Positions 59,660 through 64,000 of a stretch of 64,000 nt of DNA are shown here, one piece after another. Numbering within the stretch: the first letter of the stretch is position 1; every line of letters starts with the position of its first letter. The stretch is from Anaerostipes sp. GTDB lineage: Bacteria > Bacillota > Clostridia > Lachnospirales > Lachnospiraceae. The notes below the pieces were generated by a model that was not told where the DNA came from, did not search any database, and saw only the letters and a program-made list of their open reading frames with translations. Location of the stretch: NCBI RefSeq assembly GCF_018381315.1, contig NZ_JAGZSD010000018.1, positions 1 to 64,000 of the forward strand. Direction: 5' to 3'. A program made the translations under genes and the position numbers.

Positions 59660-60117
59660 GATTTTTCTCCTGCCGCCTGTACCAGCTGTTCCAAAAGGAT
59701 CAGACGCATCAGCTGATGCGGAAACGTCATTTTGCTGAAACTCAGGTTCAGATTTCCCCGTTTCTGAACTTCTCTGGAAAGTCCCAGAGATCCTCCGATG
59801 ATAAATACAGTTTCTGTATCCTTCCGGCTGTTCCATTCAGCCCACTTTTGCTGAAGTTCCTTTGTCTTCATCTGTTTTCCGTCAATACAAAGCGGAATTA
59901 CCACACTTCCTTCCGGAATTCTGCTCAGAATTCTTTCCCCTTCGATCTTCCTGATCCGTTCCTCTTCTTTTACACTTGCACCATCCGGCGTTTTTTCATC
60001 TTTCAGCTCGACCAGTTCAAATTGACAGCTGCGCTTAAGCTCCTTCACACAGCGCTCGATCAGCTCCCTTAAGTATGGTTCTTTTATCTTTCCGACGCAG
60101 ATTATTTTTACTTTCAT
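59656..60117 (-). CDS. rlmH: RlmH with altered C-terminus, probably frameshifted
   Basis: This 153-residue protein matches 23S rRNA pseudouridine-1915 N3-methyltransferase for almost all its length: MKVKIICVGKIKEPYL at the start, IGGSLGLSREV as the SAM loop, SFSKMTFPHQLMRLILLEQ near the end. The invariant tail of YRA...PYH(K/R) is missing, and the frame ends in LVQAAGEKS. Skipping one G after EQL opens a frame of 16 residues that begins YR and ends YHRR at a stop, overlapping the response regulator start. It is either a disrupted gene, a sequencing slip or an odd overlap. Its start overlaps the stop of the YbaK-like gene. Confidence 0.85.
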   Translation of the reverse strand: MKVKIICVGKIKEPYLRELIERCVKELKRSCQFELVELKDEKTPDGASVKEEERIRKIEGERILSRIPEGSVVIPLCIDGKQMKTKELQQKWAEWNSRKDTETVFIIGGSLGLSREVQKRGNLNLSFSKMTFPHQLMRLILLEQLVQAAGEKS

Positions 60118-60596
60118 CCTTGCTCTCCCATGGTTTTTGTAACGTCAACCCACGCCTCAGCCTGTGAACATAAAAACAGCTCTTCTGGCTGAAGCTCAAT
60201 TGCCGAATTTGCGCTGCCGCAGGCCGGAAAAACCGTCTGAAATCTCAGAAGGGATTCATCCAGAAATACCCTCGTTCCTTCCGGATTTGCAAAAGGGCAG
60301 ACGCCGCCTCTTTCATGTCCGGTCAGTAATTTCACATCATCCCCCTGAAGCATTTTGGCTTTCAGCCCAAAAACACCTTTAAACTTCTTATTATCAATCT
60401 TTGCATCTCCTGCAGTAACCACAAGGATACATCCATGATCCTTTCCATAAAAAGACAAAGTCTTTGCAATTCTTGCTTCCTCTACGCCCAATGCTTTTGC
60501 CGCAAGCTCCACCGTAGCGCTGGAGACTTCCAGCTCTTTTGCTCTTTCTGCCATACCATATGATTCTAAATAGTTTTTGACCTCTGCCACAGACAT
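60114..60596 (-). CDS. YbaK/EbsC family aminoacyl-tRNA deacylase
   Basis: This is a 160-residue YbaK-fold protein with ELAAKALGVEEARIAKTLSF near residue 30, VTAGDAKIDNKKFK near residue 60 and the GGVCPFANP motif near residue 100. YbaK-type proteins hydrolyse mischarged tRNAs such as Cys-tRNA-Pro. The start at 60596 has AAAGGA upstream. An ATG three codons earlier lies too close to that site. It heads the string YbaK-rlmH-response regulator, all with four-base overlaps. Confidence 0.88.
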   Translation of the reverse strand: MSVAEVKNYLESYGMAERAKELEVSSATVELAAKALGVEEARIAKTLSFYGKDHGCILVVTAGDAKIDNKKFKGVFGLKAKMLQGDDVKLLTGHERGGVCPFANPEGTRVFLDESLLRFQTVFPACGSANSAIELQPEELFLCSQAEAWVDVTKTMGEQG

Positions 60597-60748
60597 GCCT
60601 GTCATCCTTTCTCATCTTTTTTCTGCAAACAAATATTTCTTCCCTATTTTAAACTTTCTGACTCTAAATGACAAGGTTCTTCCTGAGAGAAAACGGGATT
60701 CTCCTCCTGCGGCGGGTCGCTTTGGCGGCATGATTCCTTGCGCATTTG

Positions 60749-60813
60749 TGCGCATCCTGCACGGAGTGCTTTTTATTGCATAGGGGATTCTGAAGGAATT
60801 TCCTATACAATAA
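60749..60813 (+). repeat. Double-hairpin intergenic element, copy C
   Basis: GCGCATCCTGCACGGAGTGC then TTTTTATTGCATAGG repeats copy B almost base for base. The first hairpin is GCAC-GGA-GTGC followed by Ts. The second pairs TTATTGCATAGG with CCTATACAATAA. It lies between the YbaK gene and the YugP terminator. Confidence 0.7.
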
Positions 60814-60850
60814 AAACAAGGATCTGAAACAAATACTTGTTTCAGATCCC
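60812..60850 (-). terminator. Terminator after the YugP-like protease gene
   Basis: GGATCTGAAACAAG pairs with its complement CTTGTTTCAGATCC-like arm around a short loop, followed by TTGTTTTTATT on the minus strand. Confidence 0.8.
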
Positions 60851-60869
60851 GTCCCATTTTAAAAAATTA

Positions 60870-61574
60870 TTAATCGTCCCTGCCTCCGCCGTATAAAATC
60901 ACAAGACGCAGCAAACTCAATATCGCAGATGCCGCAGATGCCACATAAGTCAAAGCTGCCGCAGATAAAACCTTTCTCGTATCTTCCAGCTCGTCATCAT
61001 ACATCATGGCTGATCCTTTCAGTGCTTTCAGGGCACGGCTGGATGCGTTAAACTCTACCGGCAGTGTTACCAGCTGGAAAATCACAGCCAGTGAGAACAG
61101 CAGTATGCCGATGTTGAGCAATGTCTGGTTAGCTCCCAGAAAAATTCCAAGGATAATAAAAACCCAGGACAGATTAGAGCCGATATTAGCAGCCGGCACC
61201 AGGCTTCCCCTGATCTTAAGCGGTGCATATGCCTCTTTATCCTGCATAGCATGGCCGCACTCATGGGCTGCAACTCCGATGGCTGCAACAGAGGTAGCAT
61301 TATAAGTGGCATCAGAAAGCCTCAGCACCTTGCTTCTGGGATCATAGTGATCAGTCAGGTTACCTGACACACGTTCTACTACCACATCATAGATCCCTGA
61401 ATCGTTTAAGATCCTTGTGGCAGCCTGTGCTCCAGTGAGGCCTGTGTGGCTGCGCACTTTTGAATACCGTTTAAATGCTGAGTTCATCTTGGCAGATGCA
61501 ATCAGTGTAATAACAACTCCAATTAAAATCAAAAAATTAGTTGGATTGTAAAAAAATCCATACATAGGAAACAT
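60870..61574 (-). CDS. YugP-like membrane zinc metallopeptidase
   Basis: This 234-residue membrane protein has an N-terminal hydrophobic segment (residues 12-30) and the zinc motif HECGH at residues 104-108. Hydrophobic segments follow at about residues 125-142, 148-168 and 202-228, with a third-ligand Glu candidate in LPVEFNASSRAL. The family (YugP, DUF-type zinc peptidases) is widespread in Firmicutes, with undefined substrates. It is monocistronic, with its own promoter and terminator. Confidence 0.9.
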   Translation of the reverse strand: MFPMYGFFYNPTNFLILIGVVITLIASAKMNSAFKRYSKVRSHTGLTGAQAATRILNDSGIYDVVVERVSGNLTDHYDPRSKVLRLSDATYNATSVAAIGVAAHECGHAMQDKEAYAPLKIRGSLVPAANIGSNLSWVFIILGIFLGANQTLLNIGILLFSLAVIFQLVTLPVEFNASSRALKALKGSAMMYDDELEDTRKVLSAAALTYVASAASAILSLLRLVILYGGGRDD

Positions 61575-61625
61575 AAGTCATCCCTTCCTCTTCAAAAACT
61601 CTATCTATTCTTTACAGTAGAAAGC

Positions 61626-61654
61626 ATTATATCTTTAAGCAGGTATAAAATCAA
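61626..61654 (-). promoter_or_regulatory. Promoter of the YugP-like protease gene
   Basis: TTGATT, 17 bases, then TATAAT on the minus strand, about 50 bases upstream of the start codon. Confidence 0.65.
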
Positions 61655-61823
61655 TAGATTTTATATTTATTTTAGAAAAAATCACAGGAAGTTCACAAAG
61701 GGATAGCGGACTCTGCAGATTTGTTCTTAATATAATATTGATTCATAGTATCCCACGAGCCAGTCTGATTCATTCAGTGTCAGTTAAAGTTTGAGAGAAT
61801 ATACCGGCTCGTCTCTTAAACCA

Positions 61824-61865
61824 ACAAACCTTCCATTATGCAATTTTATCATAATGAAAGGTTTG
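61824..61865 (-). terminator. Terminator after yebC
   Basis: CAAACCTT...CATTATG pairs with CATAATG...AAGGTTTG, with a 2-base internal mismatch. A moderately T-rich stretch (TTTGTTGGTTT) follows on the minus strand. Confidence 0.6.
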
Positions 61866-61884
61866 ATTTTTCAGGCTCTCTGAA

Positions 61885-62613
61885 TTATTCGTCCCAATTA
61901 TGCCAGACATCCTGGACATCATCGTCTTCTTCCAGCAGATCCAGGGTTTTCTGGAGATTCTTAATATCATCTTCGGAAGTGAGATCCACCATAGTATTCG
62001 GAATCATCGTAACTTCCGCACTTGCCATCTCAATAGACTCTGACTCCAAAGCCTCTCTGACTTTGGAAAAGTCATCCGGATCCGTAACGATCTCGTAACT
62101 GTCTTCCTCTGACGCAAAATCTTCCGCTCCTGCATCCAGTGCCGTCATCATCAGATCATCCTCATCCATCTCACAGTCTTCTTTTGCAATCAGAATCTGA
62201 CCCTTCTTTTCAAACATATAGGAAACACACCCCGGTGTTCCGATGCTTCCGCTTCCTTTTGTAAAGGCACTTCTTACATTGGATGCTGTCCTGTTTTTGT
62301 TGTCTGTCAGTGCTTCCACGATAATGGCAACTCCGCTCGGGCCGTATCCTTCGTATGTAATGGATTCGTAGTTGACAGCGTTTGCGTCCCCTGCTGCCTT
62401 TTTGATGCTCCGGTCAATAGTGTCATTGGGCATATTGTTGGCCTTCGCCTTTGCCACAATGTCACGGAGCCGGCTGTTGTTCTCCGGATCCGCTCCGCCC
62501 TCTTTGACTGCCACTGCGATCTCCCTGCCAAGCTTTGTGAAGATCTTACCTTTTTTTGCATCATTTTTTTCTTTTTTGTGTTTGATATTCGCAAACTTAC
62601 TATGTCCTGACAT
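61885..62613 (-). CDS. yebC: YebC/PmpR family protein
   Basis: This 242-residue protein starts MSGHSKFANIKHKKEKNDAKKGK, the hallmark of the YebC/TACO1 family, and holds NNMPNDTIDRSIKKAAGD and EGYGPSGVAIIVEALTDN. Members act as transcription factors or relieve ribosome stalling at proline runs. The longer, 240-residue form is the YebC type. It follows the CorC-like gene by eight bases and ends in a terminator. Confidence 0.95.
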   Translation of the reverse strand: MSGHSKFANIKHKKEKNDAKKGKIFTKLGREIAVAVKEGGADPENNSRLRDIVAKAKANNMPNDTIDRSIKKAAGDANAVNYESITYEGYGPSGVAIIVEALTDNKNRTASNVRSAFTKGSGSIGTPGCVSYMFEKKGQILIAKEDCEMDEDDLMMTALDAGAEDFASEEDSYEIVTDPDDFSKVREALESESIEMASAEVTMIPNTMVDLTSEDDIKNLQKTLDLLEEDDDVQDVWHNWDE

Positions 62614-62621
62614 AACTGAAA

Positions 62622-63566
62622 TTACTCCTTATCTTTTTCTTCTTTTTTTGTACGTTTTTTCTCCACTTTCACCTGTTTGATGACATTGTCGTGGATATCC
62701 ACGGACTTAAAAGACCACCCCTGATAGATGATCTCCACCTCTTCTCCCTGATCCGGAAGATGGCCCAGCTGATCTACCAAAAATCCGCTCAGCGTCTCAA
62801 CTTCTTCAGTGTCAAACTCAATGCCGAGCACATCTTCGATCTTTTCCAACCTTGTACTTCCCCGCATCAGAAAAATATCAGCCCATCCAAGCTTGGTGAT
62901 CTCGCGGTCTTCCACATCATACTCATCTAAAATATTGCCTACGATGACTTCCAGCATATCTTCCATGGAGACAATACCTTCTGTCTGGCTGTATTCGTCC
63001 ACCACAATCGCCATATGAATCTTCTTTGTCTGCATCTCCTGAAACAGCGCAGAAAGATTCATTGTCTGGTGGACATAAAACGGCTCTCTGGCTATCTCAG
63101 AAAGCTCCAGATCCTTATGGTTCATATAAGCATCCATCACATCCTTGAGATACAAAACTCCTATGATGTGATCAATATCCTCCTCATAAAGCGGAAATCT
63201 GGAATATGGTTCATCCAGCATAAAATGCAGTACTTCTTCCAGAGACATGGTACAGCCGATTCCTGCAATCTTCTTTCGGGAAGTCATAACATCGGTAACA
63301 TCCTTGTCCCCGAACTCAAAAATATTGGTAATCATCTTGGCTTCATCTTCCAGGATGGCTCCCTGCTCATGCCCTTCATTGACGATGTTCATGATCTCTT
63401 CTTCATACTCATTGTCACTGTCGTCATCAGCTTCACGCTCTGCCTGTTCGTTCAGCTTCCCCTTGGGCTTATTTTTTCGTTTTGTTCCAATTATGTAGCC
63501 GATGACGGCGCCCAATACCAGCATGAGCATCGGTATCAGAATCATCATGGCACTTAAATCTTCCAT
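62622..63566 (-). CDS. CorC/HlyC-type CBS-domain protein lacking the DUF21 membrane domain
   Basis: This 314-residue protein has one N-terminal helix (about residues 8-25), an acidic linker, a CBS pair (DVMTSRKKIAGIGCTMSLEEV onward, MAIVVDEYSQTEGIVSMEDMLE) and a C-terminal CorC_HlyC domain. Usual hemolysin-C/CNNM proteins carry a DUF21 domain with about four helices in front. Here a single helix takes its place. Related to magnesium/cobalt efflux or regulation. The start is the ATG at 63566, with AAAGGAG six bases upstream; a GTG/ATG two codons earlier is too close. Confidence 0.85.
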   Translation of the reverse strand: MEDLSAMMILIPMLMLVLGAVIGYIIGTKRKNKPKGKLNEQAEREADDDSDNEYEEEIMNIVNEGHEQGAILEDEAKMITNIFEFGDKDVTDVMTSRKKIAGIGCTMSLEEVLHFMLDEPYSRFPLYEEDIDHIIGVLYLKDVMDAYMNHKDLELSEIAREPFYVHQTMNLSALFQEMQTKKIHMAIVVDEYSQTEGIVSMEDMLEVIVGNILDEYDVEDREITKLGWADIFLMRGSTRLEKIEDVLGIEFDTEEVETLSGFLVDQLGHLPDQGEEVEIIYQGWSFKSVDIHDNVIKQVKVEKKRTKKEEKDKE

Positions 63567-63635
63567 ATACATCTCCTTTATTCATCAGTCGTAATAAAAT
63601 ATACCATTTTACGAAGAAAAGGTCAATCTGTCCAT

Positions 63636-63983
63636 CTATGTATCAAGACTTAAACTGATCCTTAATGCCTTGTCAACTTTCTCTAATATAGAACTGTTCA
63701 GATGACAGACCTTTTCTCTCAGCCGGCTTTTATCAATTGTCCTGATCTGCTCCAGCAGTATGACCGAATCCTTTTCCAGCTGGCACTTCCTGCAGTCCAC
63801 CGGCACATGGGTGGGAAGCTTTGCCTTGTTCATCTTGCTGGTGATTGCGGCACAGATAACTGTCGGGCTGTAGCGGTTGCCCGCATCGTTCTGTAAAATA
63901 ATCACCGGACGGACGCCTCCCTGCTCTGAACCGACCACTGGCCTTAAATCTGCATAAAAAATATCTCCTCGCTTAATTACCAT
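63636..63983 (-). CDS. mazF: MazF/PemK-family mRNA interferase (EndoA-like)
   Basis: This 115-residue toxin of the EndoA type has IKRGDIFYADLRPVVGSEQGG at the start, RPVIILQNDAGNRYSPTVICAAITS, and LLEQIRTIDKSRL. It cleaves mRNA at short sites unless bound by its antitoxin. In Clostridia the antitoxin gene, often after alr, lies directly upstream. Here that place falls just beyond the right edge, so its presence cannot be seen. The start is the ATG at 63983, with a weak TAGG near and GGAG further off. A GTG four codons earlier is too close to GGAG. Confidence 0.9.
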   Translation of the reverse strand: MVIKRGDIFYADLRPVVGSEQGGVRPVIILQNDAGNRYSPTVICAAITSKMNKAKLPTHVPVDCRKCQLEKDSVILLEQIRTIDKSRLREKVCHLNSSILEKVDKALRISLSLDT

Positions 63984-64000
63984 AAGCCTATTCACTCTCC

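Larger units (their letters stand above)
61575..61884. other. 310-base intergenic region between yugP-like gene and yebC
   Basis: It holds the yugP-like promoter at 61626-61654, an A/T-rich stretch, and the yebC terminator at 61824-61865. From 61660 to 61820 no gene or clear signal is seen. Confidence 0.6.

Noticed and set aside
60612..60857. An 81-codon minus-strand frame upstream of the YbaK-like gene
   Set aside because: It lies across the double-hairpin repeat and the YugP terminator, with no ribosome site. It is better explained as intergenic repeat.
1..64000. CRISPR array, insertion sequence, integrase or prophage
   Set aside because: No regularly spaced direct repeats, no transposase or integrase frame, and no phage structural genes were seen.

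Overview
The window reads as chromosome of a low-to-mid GC anaerobic Firmicute of the family Lachnospiraceae, most like the butyrate-forming, lactate-using genus Anaerostipes. The genus is an inference from gene content: an Etf-linked lactate oxidation locus with LarA and LctP, HemZ, a GGGtGRT/NifU-like pair, YugP, PyrBI and a clostridial type IV pilus operon. Almost every gene is on the minus strand. There is no rRNA, CRISPR array, prophage or insertion sequence. One tRNA, tRNA-Arg(CCG), is present.

Layout. 1-8.3 kb: 5' part of a DUF1989 gene, the GGGtGRT/Fe-S scaffold pair, small unknown genes, a tandem-HD phosphohydrolase, a lipoprotein, a beta-helix acyltransferase-like protein and topoisomerase III. 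8.3-12 kb: a palindromic element, a LUD-domain protein, and a ROK regulator/bicupin/HAD phosphatase operon. 12-15.7 kb: aspS, a free-standing aspartokinase-type ACT protein, and glyA. 15.9-28.5 kb: the lactate locus. Operon 1 is lctP-larA-FAD lactate dehydrogenase-acyl-CoA dehydrogenase-etfB-etfA. A GntR/FCD regulator with its own promoter follows. Operon 2 is etfB-etfA (with a ferredoxin domain)-FAD lactate dehydrogenase. Four near-identical palindromes (ATTGGT-N3-ACCAAT type), two at each operon promoter, show a single local regulon. 28.8-36.4 kb: pyrB-pyrI-relA-MBL hydrolase-hemZ-HD-GYP-hisS. 36.4-41.8 kb: a short RlmH-like protein, an orphan pilin, a metallophosphoesterase, a PNPOx/HxlR pair and the tRNA.

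42-55.3 kb is a complete 12-gene type IV pilus operon. Its first gene encodes a roughly 1200-residue prepilin carrying about fifteen GLUG-type Gly-rich repeats. PilX-, PilV- and PilW-like minor pilins, a major pilin, an atypical pilin-like protein, PilD, PilC, a PilM-PilN fusion, PilO, PilB and PilT follow. A giant leading prepilin suggests a tip adhesin. 55.4-60.6 kb: a thioesterase, then YbaK-RlmH-response regulator-ABC ATPase-permease-histidine kinase. The RlmH here has lost its in-frame C-terminal tail at a point that looks like a one-base frameshift, just where it overlaps the response regulator start. 60.8-64 kb: YugP-type protease, YebC, a CorC-like CBS protein and a MazF toxin.

The items most worth following up are the giant-prepilin pilus, the altered pair of RlmH proteins, the doubled Etf/lactate dehydrogenase locus with its four operators, and a three-copy intergenic double-hairpin element whose first stem shows compensatory base changes.
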